64,000 nt of DNA from the NCBI GenBank assembly GCA_029891385.1, contig CM057228.1:36645023-36709022 (forward strand), given 5' to 3'. Source of the stretch: Erythroxylum novogranatense (taxonomy: Eukaryota > Streptophyta > Magnoliopsida > Malpighiales > Erythroxylaceae). Position 1 is the stretch's first letter. Every line of letters begins with the position of its first letter. A program made the translations under genes and the position numbers. A model generated the notes under the pieces. That model had not been told where the DNA came from, did not search any database, and saw only the letters and a list, made by a program, of their open reading frames with translations. Shown piece by piece: positions 46,261 through 58,177 of this stretch.

Positions 46261-47684
46261 CTTGTTGATGGTCTGAAACACAACTTGATTAGTGTCAGTC
46301 AATTGTGTGACTCTGGCTTTGAAGTTACGTTCAATCAAAATCTTTGTGAAGTAAAAAATAAAGATGGGTCTATATTCTTTTCTGCCAAAAGACGAAATAA
46401 TCTTTACAAAATTGATTTAGAAGATTTTCAAAATCAAAATGTTTTGTTTTTTTTATCAAGTGAAGAAGAAAGATTAATCTGGCATAAAAAGCTAGGTCAT
46501 GTTAGTTTTAAACATATTTCAAAGTTGTTAAAGCATGATTTGGTAAGAGGTTTACCAAAAATAATTTTTGACAAGGATTCTTTTGTGAAAATTGTCTTAA
46601 AGGAAAACAAGTCAGAGCATCATTTTCTTCTAAAAATACCGTAACATCATCTCGACCTCTAGAGTTGTTACATATGGATTTATTTGGTCCAACTAGGACA
46701 ATAAGTCTTGGCGGAAAGAAATATGGACTTGTTATTGTTGATGACTTTACTAGATTTTGTTGGATATTATTTTTGTCACACAAAGATGAGTCTTTTAAGT
46801 GTTTTAGAACCATTTCCAAAAAGTTACAGAATGAAAAAGGAATATCTATAGCCAGTATCAGGAGTGATCATGGTGGAGATTTTGAGAATGATTTTATTTT
46901 AGTTCAAATTTATGTTGATGACATTATTTTTGGTGCTACTTCAAAAAGTTTGTGCATGAGTTTTGAGAATTTGATGAAAAATGAGTTTGAGATGAGTATG
47001 ATGGGAGAGTTAAATTTCTTTATTGGGTTGCAAGTTAAGCAAACCGAAGAAAAGATCTTTATCCATCAACAAAAATACGTGAAAGAATTGTTGTCTAAGT
47101 TTGATATGGAAAAAATGAAACCTATGGAAACTCCGATGCATCCTTCGAACCTTTTGTCTAAAGACGAAGTTGGTAAGAAGGTGGATCAAACCCTATGTAG
47201 AGGAATGATTGGTTCTTTGCTTTATCTTACAGCAAGCAAACCTGACATACTGTTTAGTGTATGCTTGTGTGCAAGGTTTCAGGCCGATCCTAGAGAGTCT
47301 CATTACATTGCTGTTAAAAGAATTATGAGATATCTTGCAGGTACTACTGATCTTTGCTTAATGTATGAGAAAGCTAAAGATTTCAGGTTGATTGGATATT
47401 GTGATGCGGACTATGCCGGAGATAGAATTGATAGGAAGAGTACAAGTGGAGGCTGTCACTTTCTTGGCTCAAACCTAGTTTCCTGGTCAAGCAAGAGACA
47501 AAGTTCAATCGCCTTATCAATCTGCTGGCCCGAGTACATATACATGTCATGCAGTTCGCCGTTAACAAACATTGTGGATCAAATATCAACTAGAAGATTA
47601 TTCAGTACAAGAAGTGGAGATCCCAATCTTTTGCGACGAGCGCCATCAACCTGTCAAAGAATCCAATTCAGCATTCGAGAGTGA
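46261..47684 (+). pseudogene. SIRE integrase fused in frame to RT by deletion
   Basis: 46470-46560 has the GAG-pre-integrase HKKLGHVSFKHISKLL. After a frameshift near 46600, 46665-46895 opens the rve core: LLHMDLFGPTR (first catalytic Asp), VIVDDFTRFCWILFLSHKDE and SDHGGDFEN (second Asp). Without losing frame it then enters VQIYVDDIIFGA, the catalytic RT box (46905-46935). The rest of integrase, with the Glu, and the N-terminal half of RT are missing. RT palm/thumb blocks MGELNFFIGLQVKQ and TPMHPSNLLSKDE and the RNase H start follow. The fusion could produce a protein but without integrase or polymerase function. Confidence 0.9.
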
Positions 47685-47884
47685 AGTATATCGAAGTCAG
47701 ACATCATTTCTTACGGCACTACGTTCAGAGAAGGATTGTAAGTCTTCAGTTTACTGAGACAAAGTTTCAATGGGCGGACATCTTCACTAAACCACTGAGT
47801 GAAGAACGATTCAAGGAAATCAGATGGAACCTTAACATGGTGATATTAAGTGACCAACAGTCTAACATGTCACAGCCAAGTTAA
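47572..47884 (+). pseudogene. SIRE RNase H end
   Basis: 47681-47884 encodes KYIEVRHHFLRHYVQRRIV and QWADIFTKPLSEERF, conserved copia RNase H C-terminal blocks, in a different frame from the upstream part (PIFCDERHQPVK at about 47615-47650). One indel lies near 47680. 47885-48085 is a short spacer. Confidence 0.88.
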
Positions 47885-48085
47885 AAGGTCGTCAAAGTTA
47901 ATGGCGTTAGTAATAGTGAGTTACAGCTGGTAACGTCTCTCACAAGGAAGTTTTGGAGGGAAAGTCTCATAGCCTTGAGAACTTCACCTATTCTAGAACA
48001 CGCCTGATAAGACCTTTCGAGTATTCTCAACTTAAAAACTTCTTAGCTCTCAACTTTCTCAAATCTCTGAAACCGACTTTACCTT

Positions 48086-50332
48086 TTGAAGAACAAATCA
48101 GTGAACTCAGTTTCTTACTCATCGAATAATCAGATTCAGCAAGCAATGATTTTCGGAAGACATGTTGATTTTGAATCTTTGAGGAAAAATGAAATGGACA
48201 TTGAACCGGAGATAGTGGAAGCAGGATGGAGGAAGTTCTTCCAGGTGCGAGAAATCGTATATCAAAATAAAGTGTATGATTTCTGGAAGAATGTGGAGCT
48301 AGTAGACAATACTATTGTTTCTACAGTAGATAGATTGTCTATTATTGTGACAACAGAGTTGATTGAAAAGGTAACTGAATGTCCATTTGTTGGAGAAAAG
48401 ATAACAAGCAAAGCCAGATGGATGACAAAAGTCAGTGTTAAGGAAGAGGAAGTCAATCGACAGTTGTATGGAGACAACGACCCTACGGAAAGGAAGACCT
48501 CAAGTCTGGTGCCGAAGGCTAGGGTTCTACATGCAATTATGTTTAATTGCATCTTACCAAGAGTAGGTTCAAGGAATTTGGTGACAACATTGGATGAACA
48601 ATGCCTATTCTACCTATTGAATCGTCAATCCATAGATTTACCATTTTTTATTTTTCAATATATGGTTAAGGTGATGAAAGATACTAACAGTTATCCTTAT
48701 AGAATGTTGCTGACAAGGATATTCAGGGAGTCTGGAGTCCTTCTTGACAGAGGAAACAGAGTTAAGATGACTGTCAAGAGTGTTATCAACTCAGGAATTG
48801 TGGCAAAAATGGGTTTGAAGAATCTGGACAGAGTATAAGCAGATTCTGAGATTAAAGCAAGAACTGAGGGGGAGAGTATAAAGAAGAAATCCCCTACAAA
48901 AAGTTCTAAATCTCAATCAAGTGAAAACATAACCATGACTGAAAGGAGGAAATCATCAAAAAAAATTTTGAAAGAAAAGATGATTTTTCAAAAAGAAAGT
49001 AGCCGAGTACGGAGTAAAGATGAAGGTGCTCTGAAAAGAAAAGAGGAGACATTTCTGAGTGAAATTCCGAAGCAAGCGAAAAGATCACCCAGAGTTCAAA
49101 CCTTGCGACAACAAGAAGAAAAGAGATACAGAGAACTAAGTCAGGCAAAAGTCTTTGAGACAGGCAAACCTAAGGCTACAAGATCTCTAGTCTCTATCTT
49201 AAAGGAAGATATAGCCAAACAGGCTAAAGAGACTGAGAGAAAAAGAAAATTGGAGTTTGAGAAGAAAAAACCACAACCTCAAAAGACTTCAAGACTGATT
49301 GAGGCAGAAAGGAAGACTGAGAAAGTTTGTCAGAAGAAGGCTACTTCTACTGCTGAAAAACCAAGTCAGAAGAAGGCTACCCTGACTAATGTTCAACAGG
49401 AGAAATCAATAGAACTTAGTCTGGCACCGTATAACTCTTCTCAACTTCTGAGGAAAGAAGAGTTGAGAGTCAGAGTTTTTTAAGAGGTTCAACCGGTGAA
49501 TAAGAGGAGTAACTCAATAATCATCAGGTATATTCCAAAGAGGTTAGTGAAGGTACATTTCTAACATATTGTGATAAATATTTGTACATGGCATCTGTTA
49601 AATGAAGACGAGAAGAGCTTTTGTGAAGCCTTGAGGTATGCTACAACAAAACCATACCCCACAAAAATGACAAGCCAACCATACATTATTTACCCAGTCA
49701 TAGAGAAAACGGTGATAAAGGTTGTACCTGATCGTCAACCAAGGAATCCCATGGAGCAAAATAAGGGGAAGCAGAAACTGTACCCAGAAGGGGTAATAGA
49801 TGATTTGTCAGCAGATCAAATTGTAAATGAAATACGACTCATAGATGAAGCATGCTCTGTAGAGAAGACGATGACGGGAACTTTCATTTCTTATCACATT
49901 TCAAGAGCTAGTAGTAGTGCAACAACCAAAGATAAACATTGTCCAGTGGGGGGAAAACTTACAAAAGGGACGTTCACTGAATCTCTTGGGCAGACAATTA
50001 TGTGTATTAGGCCAATATCTAATACATCTTCGATTGAAGAAGAAGTTCTACCCTTGCGTGGAAGACAAGTGTTAAGACTACCCGCTCCTAATGACTTAAA
50101 TCTTCCTGAACCCAACCTACCTGTTCAACCTCCTACCCTTGAGATCATTGAAGCATATGTTCCATCTTCAGATGCATATGTCAGTACAATTGCTTTTGAA
50201 GAAGAACAATCGAGGGATGATGACCGACCCACCTCATCTTTTGACTTACAAACAGAAGTAATGCATCTACGCAGAGAAGTCAAGGAGTTAAAGGAGATGG
50301 TGAAAGAATTATTGAAGCGTCAACGGTCATAA
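48086..50332 (+). pseudogene. SIRE third ORF (env-position), one frame with three stops
   Basis: A single reading frame of about 2.2 kb interrupted by only three in-frame stops: 48836-48838, 49481-49483 and near 49563. Region 1 (48086-48835) has FGRHVDFESLRKNEMDIEPE, a WRKFFQVREIVYQNKVYDFW stretch and LLNRQSIDLPFFIFQYM, features of the putative plant transposon protein domain found downstream of pol in SIRE/Maximus. Region 2 is Lys/Glu-rich (48935-49480). Region 3 (to 50332) ends with a probable coiled coil (LRREVKELKEMVKELL). I see no signal peptide or transmembrane helix, so a real envelope role is doubtful. Confidence 0.82.
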
Positions 50333-50339
50333 TCATTTT

Positions 50340-50550
50340 TTATTAATAAAAAATAAGGGGAGAAACAAAAGGGGGAGAAGAAAAATTTTGAAGAAGAAAA
50401 AAAAGATAGGGGAGGAAGAGTAAGCAGAAAATGAACAACTAGAAGATGAAGTAAAGATATGTTCTTATTTTCTCATCTGTACATTTTTTTTCATTTGCAT
50501 TTTTTCATCTTACTTGTATGATTATTTGTTATCATCAAAAAGGGGGAGAA
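50340..50550 (+). other. 3' untranslated region with repeated PPTs
   Basis: Purine tracts AAGGGGAGAAACAAAAGGGG (about 50353) and GATAGGGGAGGAAG lie upstream of the functional AAAAAGGGGGAGAA (50537-50550) next to the 3' LTR. Multiple PPT-like tracts are a known SIRE trait. Confidence 0.8.
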
Positions 50551-51678
50551 TGTTAAGTCAAAATGACTTTACATAAATGATTTTGATGAAGTGCAAATAA
50601 TAATAAAAAGCAGATGGAAGCAAATAGAAAAACAGACGGATGAAAAATAGACAGAAGAATAACAGACGGAAGAAAAACAGACGAATGAAAAGTAGACGAA
50701 TAAAAACAGACGGAAGAAAAGCAGACGGATGAAAAGCAGACGAAGAAAAACAGACGAATGAAAAGTAGACGAAGAAAAATAGACGGAAGAAAAGCAGACG
50801 AAAGCCAAATAGAAAAGAAGACAAAAGCTAAATTGAAAAGCAGATGAAGAAAAACAGACAGAAGAAAAGAAAACGGAAGAGAAATAGAAAAGCAAAAGGA
50901 AGCTAAATTGAAAAGTAGACAAAGAAAAGCATACGGAAGAAAAGGAGACCCAGAACAGCAGACGAAAGAAAACCACGTCAAATCAAGAATCAGTTTGAGT
51001 TAGTTACAGAACTCAACTGAATTACCGTTTTTTGAAAGAAACAAGAATCAAGATTCAAGAAGCAGTTGAAGATGAAGATGAAGACTATAAATATGAGTCG
51101 GAGTCGAAGATTGAAAAAGTTACACATAGTTACAAAAAGCTACAACAAGTTACAAAAGTTAGCAATACTTGAGAGAAACTATTGTGCGAAAAATCTAGAG
51201 TTATTTTTTTTTCTGTAACAAAGCTCAAAAAACCTTTCAGATTGAAAGTAGTACAGATAGCCTGCAGAGGCTAAGTGTGAAAGAATTCTGATTGTAAGAG
51301 ACCTGATGAGGCTCGGAGACAAAGAATACTTGTAACATTTTGAGAGATAGTGCAATCTCATAAAGATATCTGAGGACTGGACGTAGCCTACGGTTTGGGG
51401 TGAACCAGTATAAAAATCGTTGTGTCAACATCTCTCAACTCTTAATTTCTCTTATCTTTCAATTTTTCGATCTTACTAGTTGTTATACAAGTTTTCAAAA
51501 AATACATTATAACTTTGATTTTTAGTGGTTCTTGTAAAAAGAACAATTTTCTTTTAACAAAACGTTTTCGAAGGGGCTTGGCTTAAAAAATATACAAAAT
51601 TCAACCCCCTCCCCCCCCCCCTTCTTGTGCATTTGTATATTGTATAACAAGTCTTGTATTAACGTGTAATTCACTTCA
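50551..51678 (+). repeat. SIRE 3' LTR (1,128 bp)
   Basis: TGTTAAGTCAAAATGACTTT to TAATTCACTTCA. Longer than the 5' LTR mainly because of extra minisatellite units (50600-50965) and an expanded C tract (51605-51621). Confidence 0.93.
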
Positions 51679-51965
51679 GTTATGTCCTTAGTACTTCATT
51701 TCCATGCTAGATCGAGAGACAACTATTTTTTTCTTACTTTGCTATTAAATGAGAGATGTGTTAATAAAGAAAAAAAATAGCCAGTGGTTAACCGACGATT
51801 AATTGGATCTCCAACCTAGTCAACATTAAAGTTTGCTCTAACTCTAATGGAGATGAATGAAAATGTGAAAATCATAAAAGAGAGTACCTCTGATCTACTA
51901 AAGATATAGCGAATAACAGAGAAGTGAGTGGTATGAGGTGCTAACATAAATTGACCGATGATGTG
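51679..51965 (-). pseudogene. Minus-strand copia pol relic between insertions
   Basis: Continuation of the RNase H region beyond the SIRE element and up to the next insertion. Too degraded to give a clean domain; assignment rests on position and on TSD logic. Confidence 0.5.
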
Positions 51966-54900
51966 TGTTGGGCCTCATTTTTGAAAGCCAACCCTCTTGC
52001 GAAAACATGAAACCTTGAGCGTGGATATGACCTTGAAAAGGTTCTTTCATTGAACCCTTAAAAGACATTATCAATTTAAAATCATTACTATTTTTTTTCT
52101 TCATAACATCCCCAAAAATTGCTCACAATTTGCTCAAGGATGTTCGTACAAATCAGTCATTAAGCTTATACTCAATTCGCCTATTTGCAGACAGAATTTG
52201 AAAACCTTCAAATCGGGATTTCAATTTTACTTCTTCATATAAATCATAGCTCTAAATCTCTTGTTTAAGTCGAAGCAAGAATCACCTCAAACGGAGTTAT
52301 ACAACTCAAGATATCAACAAATTATCATAATGTGTTCATATTCGAAACAAGCCCTCCTATCCGACCTCTCACTAGCTTTTATTCAAACTTTCCAAATAAA
52401 CTCTAAATGATACAATTTTCCATGGAGAGGTACCTACATGTCTTAGGAATTCAATGCTTCAAGAATCGCCTCAATCCGAGTTTGGATGAGTGAGTTATGA
52501 TCAAAACAATACAACATGTTCAAACCCTAAATCGATTTGAAACTCTTTTGGCGAAAACGCCATAACTTTCTCTACAAATATCCATATGCCTTCGTTCTAG
52601 TTCATTTGAAAGATAACATCAAGATCTACAACTCGTATTAGAGGCCTCAAAATGAGATTCAGCCTCAAAACTGGTTAAAAACACGATTTTAATAAGTGAA
52701 CCCGAGGCTGTCCGTTAAACGGACATGCATGTCCGTTTAACGGACACAGACTAGCAAAACACTCCAATTTCACCCGAGACTGTCCGTTAAACGGACATCC
52801 ATGTCCGTTTAATGGACACATACTGCCCTAACACTCCAAAACTCCTTCTAAACCCTTTCCAAAGCTTCCAAACTCTATCCTAACCCCATATACATTCATA
52901 ATCACCCCAAATTTATTCAACAACATCAAACAACATTGGAATTCAATTCCAATTCATTCGTCACATATATTCAACCCAATATCACCATGTTCTTCTAACA
53001 TTAACAACCATTGGCAATCTCAACCAAAGATAACCACATACATCATATTCAAACTTTAAATAAACATAATCATACAACATAAACTTCTCAAGTCTTAACT
53101 CATCATCCATACCTAATTCACATTTCAATTCCCTAACCATTCAAATACCAATCCACATACATCAACTCCCAAACTTCAATCAACTAACTCATAAAACACA
53201 CAAATTCCTATCATTCATTATAGGCATCAAGTCCATACTTCTCATACAACATTATTTCTTCTAATGCTCATAACACACCTTTCAATATCCATCATGCTAT
53301 TCTAGCACAAACAACAAATGGCACTCATACAAATAATTATACTATACACAATATCCATTTACAAAATCATATATTTCAGCCTTTAAAAGACATATTCAAA
53401 TACATAGGGACATCCCAAATTTTGCACTCTCATAAATAAACAAAATAAACATTTGAACAATCTTCTTTACAAATTGAAGTACACATCACAACTTAAACCA
53501 TTACAATGAATACTCAAAATTTATCATTCTTAAGAAGCTATACAAAGGGGTTCATCTAGCTTAATACAAACTAACTATCTCGACGCGTCCAAATGTCTTG
53601 GAAGGATTACCGGCCTTTGTAGACTGCACCTGAGGGGGGAAAAAACATGGGTTGAGCTTGACAGCTCAGTGGCTAAACCATTTATAGCCATTAGCTTTTG
53701 AGCAACACAAACAACCAATACATATGCATACACGCATGTATATAAACATACATACATCAATAATAATTCATCCATTACAAAGCAAATGACATTTCATAAT
53801 TCAAATTATCATCACTTATTAACCACAATTTAGGTCATTGTATCATTCAAGTGTAACACACAATTCATGAATGCAATGCACATCAAAGGCAAATGCACAA
53901 TCAAATGGCTTGAGGGCTCCGTGAACAAAATGACGAAACCGAAGTTTGCGTCATGAATGAAACGAGTCCATTTCGGATCTCGTGGGCCACAAGCGGGCAG
54001 CCGGGAGAAGGCTTTGGTCGTCAACGTGCACGTGACTCGAAACAGTTCCACTCTCGCCCACACAAGGCACATAATACAATTCAATGCTTAATTTAATCAT
54101 TCATAGACAAAATGCCATGATTCACATGACATAGGCATAATTCAATTGTTCATACTCTCATTTCTTTCTTATACAAAATGCCATGATTTAGCCCAATGGC
54201 ATAACAAATGTAGCGAAATGTCAAGCATTACACAGTGCATGGCATGAAATAATCACAATTTCATGATTCAATCATCCATTCATATACAAAATTCCATAAT
54301 TCAATTTAATGGCATGATAATCATATCCAAGGTCAAGCATTTGAAATTTCATAACATGGCGTATTCACAATTTCATTTGTTTCATCAATTAGACAAACAT
54401 CATATCAACATAGCAACCATTCTAAGTCAATCATTTAACACATAACACACATACACACATTTTTGCCCATTTGCACCAAAAACCATAAAGGGTTTACCCA
54501 CCTTATAACCTTGAGAATTCCAAATCAATGGCTTCCTTCTCCTTGAATAGGCTCTTGATTCCTTAAAACACAACAATAACCTCATCATTCTTCATAAATT
54601 TTGAAATCCCCTTTTTCCAAAAACCCTAAATTGAATCAAGTTTCAATTTAACTCTATCTATAAATCAAATGGGCTAGGAAACCCTAACCCTAACCTAAGA
54701 ACTCAAAAATCCCATGAGTTTCACTATTCATCATCTTCTTCCTACTACTTTCTCTCACTAGAGTTTTCTCCATCACAACCCTAACCCATTTCTTCAACAA
54801 TCAAGAAGAAAAATGATGGAACTTACCTTAGAATCTTGATTTCTTCCTTGGATCCACGAAAATCTCCTCCTTTTCCTTGGATTTTCTTATCTTCTTCTCT

Positions 54901-55583
54901 CCTTCCTCTTCTTCATTTTCGTTCTTCTCCTTCTCCTTTGGCAGCCACGACCTCCTCCCTCTTCTTCTTCTATTTTGTCTTTTTATTACTCTTGTTCTTC
55001 CAAAAATGCCCCTCATTAACCTTGTCTTGCCCATTTTGCCCTCCTTTGCTCTTTAACCTCACAACTTAAACTTCTAACTTCCTAATTAATTATCTTAGAT
55101 CAATTGAAGGAATTTGCCAATACTTCCTTCTAGAAAAATGTTCCTCAATGTCTTACGTTTCCAACGACACCAAAAACGCTCAAATCGAGTCAGAAACGAA
55201 AGAGTTATGGTCGAATTACTATCGGACTTGCACAAAATCCGAGACTGAACATTAACCCAACTTTGACTCAAAAATTTACAACCTTAGGGACTAAATTAAA
55301 ACTCAATCCCTTCATATGATTTGTAGCCCCATATCTTAATTTTAATTTTCCTCAAGAATCGACTAAATCGGAGTTGTACAGCTCCCGAATTCCTCAAAAT
55401 GCTGAACTATGTTCAGAAAATTATCCAACTCATGACCTTTAACCAATCCTATGACTTTTGATTCAATCAATCTCTTTCCATTTCATTTCAATATCATAAT
55501 TTCCTCTCTTATTTACACAAAACTACTTACCAATAATTCCTCGGTTAAAAGTCCTTGCTCATAGAAAGGTTCGGGGTCCAACA
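51966..55583 (-). mobile_element. Solo TGTTGG-family LTR, 3,618 bp, TSD ATGTG
   Basis: TGTTGGGCCTCATTTTTG to GGTTCGGGGTCCAACA, flanked by ATGTG at 51961-51965 and 55584-55588. Carries the family blocks TTGAGCTTGACAGCTCAG (53652) and AAGCGGGCAGCCGGGAGAAG (53991-54010) followed by GTCAACGTGCACGTGAC (54018-54034). Near 54840-55060, on the minus strand, there is a purine-rich transcribed-leader-like segment. No ORF is supported. Confidence 0.93.
52709..52818. repeat. Two 38-bp palindromes in the solo LTR
   Basis: 52709-52746 is a perfect 38-bp palindrome whose left half is TGTCCGTTAAACGGACATG; each half is itself almost self-complementary (GTCCGTTAAACGGAC). The second copy, 52781-52818, has two mismatched pairs. 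Confidence 0.95.
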
Positions 55584-58177
55584 ATGTGAACATCATGAAC
55601 AATATTAAGGGAAATAATGAGGTATATAAGATTGCCAACTATGAGTACCATTATTGAGGAGTGGTAGTAGTTTTAATGTCATTGATATCTGATTGAGAGA
55701 TAAGATTTTTGGCATAATTTTACTTACAAGAGATAATAGCCAAATCCATCAAATGAAACTTCGAGACGTAAAAAATAACTCTAATTACCCAAATCTTTTA
55801 TCTCAAACTATTAATGTAAAAATGATTTAAAAAATCAAAATAACCTAAATATCATCACTAATAATTAACATGTCCTTAACATATAAAAGAGTATAACTTT
55901 GAGTCGGTTTATGAATGAATAAGGCATGATCATAAGAACTAGAGTGAAAACTAAAGAGGTCTATAGTGAAAACTAAAGAGGCCTATAGGCCTATAGTGAT
56001 CTGACCATGTTTAGGTATTGGTGTTAGTAAGTGCCTATAATTCTTTTGTCATTCCTTGCTGCCAAAGAGGGTCAAAACTTTCCTCGTGATATATGTAAGG
56101 ATCATATAAGAAGATAATAGTATAATAAATATGAAAATCTCAAATACAAATAGAAGGCTAACTTACTTGATTGGTATAACATAGAGCAAAGTGAGTTATA
56201 GGAGATTTTAATGAATGAATGGATAAAGAGGAATCATCTTAACCAAGTGAATGGATTGATGGTTGGTGGAGAGATAATGGGACAAGACATAGGTTGCATC
56301 GAACTATTATAAGTATTATACGATCCTGCAAAAGAAATGTCAGGAAATAAAGATATAGTATGATAATAAAAAAATTGACGAGAAGGTTTAATTACAGGGA
56401 AATTTTGAAAGGGATGAAAAAAATATTATGTTTCCAAAAGGTCACATTCTAAAAAATATGAAGTCTTTGTGACAATGAATCCCAACAAATATACCCTTTT
56501 TGTTATATCTCATACCCTAGGGAATAACATAATTGTGCTCGTAGTTCTAGTTTGGTATGTTCATATGGTTGAAGAGGAACAAAATAAGCACTATCAAAGA
56601 TTTAAGAGTTTGGTAGTTAGGATTATGATTATATAAGCATTCATAATGAGAGATATTACCTATAACAAGAGTAATAATAAGGTTGACATTATAGACAACT
56701 ATAAGAGCAACTTCTGCCCAGAAGGTTTCGAGACAAGAAGAAGAAATGAGAAGGGCTCAAATAGTATTAAGTATAAACGTATACTTTCATTCCACCCTAC
56801 CATTCTGTTGGGATATACTTCGAAAAGATCTTTGAATAGCAATTCTTTATTGATAAGGAAAATAAGTTAAATATTTTTCTTTTTATTCCATGGAATTATC
56901 AATGTGCAAATTTTCAAATTTTATACGAAAATGAGTTTAAACTATGTTTAAAAGCTAAGAATAAACATAAACAATTTTAAACCTATATCGTAAAAGGTAA
57001 ATCTATGTGTATATAGTAAAATCATCAACAAAGTTCATATAATATTGTAAACCTCCCGTAGTGTCATGAGGAATAGGTCTCCAAATGCCAAAATGAATCA
57101 AATCAAAAGGTTAAAGAAATAGAATCACTATTGGTAAAAGGAAAAGTATGATTTTTGGAAAGTTAGCATGGGATATAATTAAAATTTTCACTTTTGACTT
57201 GACGTAATGAATCACTAGAAATTAAAGAATCAAGTATAAGGTTAGAAAGAAGAATGAGACAAGAGTGCCAAATATTAGATGTAATATCACCAATAATAAG
57301 TTTGGATGGAAGGTGGAGGCACGTAAGTTCAAACAATCATCCAACCTTACACCCTATCCTAAGGATCTCACCTATTTGTGGATCTTGTATAGTATAAACA
57401 TGACTCAAAAAAGATAAGTTAATACTAAATTCACATAATTAACCAACAAAAATAAGATTTAATGAGAGTTTAGGAATAAGAAAAGACTCAAGATAAGTTA
57501 ACATAGATATAATGAATCACTAGAAATTAAAGAATCAAGTATAAGGTTAGAAAGAAGAATGAGACAAGAGTGCCAAATATTAGATGTAATATCACCAATA
57601 ATAAGTTTGGATGGAAGGTGGAGGCACGTAAGTTCAAACAATCATCCAACCTTACACCCTATCCTAAGGATCTCACCTATTTGTGGATCTTGTATAGTAT
57701 AAACATGACTCAAAAAAGATAAGTTAATACTAAATTCACATAATTAACCAACAAAAATAAGATTTAATGAGAGTTTAGGAATAAGAAAAGACTCAAGATA
57801 AGTTAACATAGATATTTGAATAGTGCCTACTTTTTGAACATTCATGGTAGAGTTATCAGTTATACAGACAATATATGGAATTGAGGGGCTTTTAAGGATT
57901 CAAATATGGAAGAATTGGAGTTGTGTTACAATATACATAATCAAGGTACCGTAAAGAAGAAGTATTTAGTTTCACTGACAAAGTAAGAGAGGAAACAATA
58001 CCTTAATATATTTAAAGTTATTGTTTGAAGATCTTTTAAGGAGAACTTAGGATATATAAATGTATTTTCTACTATACCTTATATAGGAACAGTGGTGGCA
58101 AGAAATTATAAGGACTAAGAAGAATTAATTTATCTAAGTCATTTTTTACATTCAGATATATGGTGACCTTTTCATAA
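55584..58177 (-). pseudogene. Minus-strand copia pol region, heavily degraded
   Basis: Position between RNase H and gag implies RT-integrase-protease. The minus-strand reading near 55615-55670 resembles the YRRLVGKLIYL-type RT/RNase H linker, but frames are broken throughout. It includes the exact 305-bp tandem duplication at 57205-57814. Confidence 0.55.
57205..57814. repeat. Exact 305-bp tandem duplication
   Basis: 57205-57509 is repeated at 57510-57814. I found no difference by eye over the whole unit (start TAATGAATCACTAGAAATT, end TTAACATAGATA). Identity in an otherwise old, decayed element points to a very recent event or an assembly duplicate. Confidence 0.92.

Larger units (their letters stand above)
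43319..51678 (+). mobile_element. SIRE/Maximus-type copia element, internally deleted
   Basis: LTRs at 43319-44370 and 50551-51678, PBS, gag, protease, a fused integrase-RT, RNase H, a third ORF downstream of pol, and a multi-copy PPT. Flanks are GTTGT (43314-43318) and GTTAT (51679-51683), a TSD with one substitution. Gag sequence style, GPKKIWVPK after the zinc-knuckle region, the AAAAGGGGGAGAA PPT and the extra 3' ORF are typical of SIRE/Maximus. A deletion removes the end of integrase and the front of RT, so the copy is defective. Confidence 0.92.

Noticed and set aside
54836..55069. Plus-strand Ser/Pro/Phe-rich frame
   Set aside because: Lies in the pyrimidine-rich complement of the LTR leader; similar low-complexity frames appear at the equivalent place in sister LTRs with unrelated translations.
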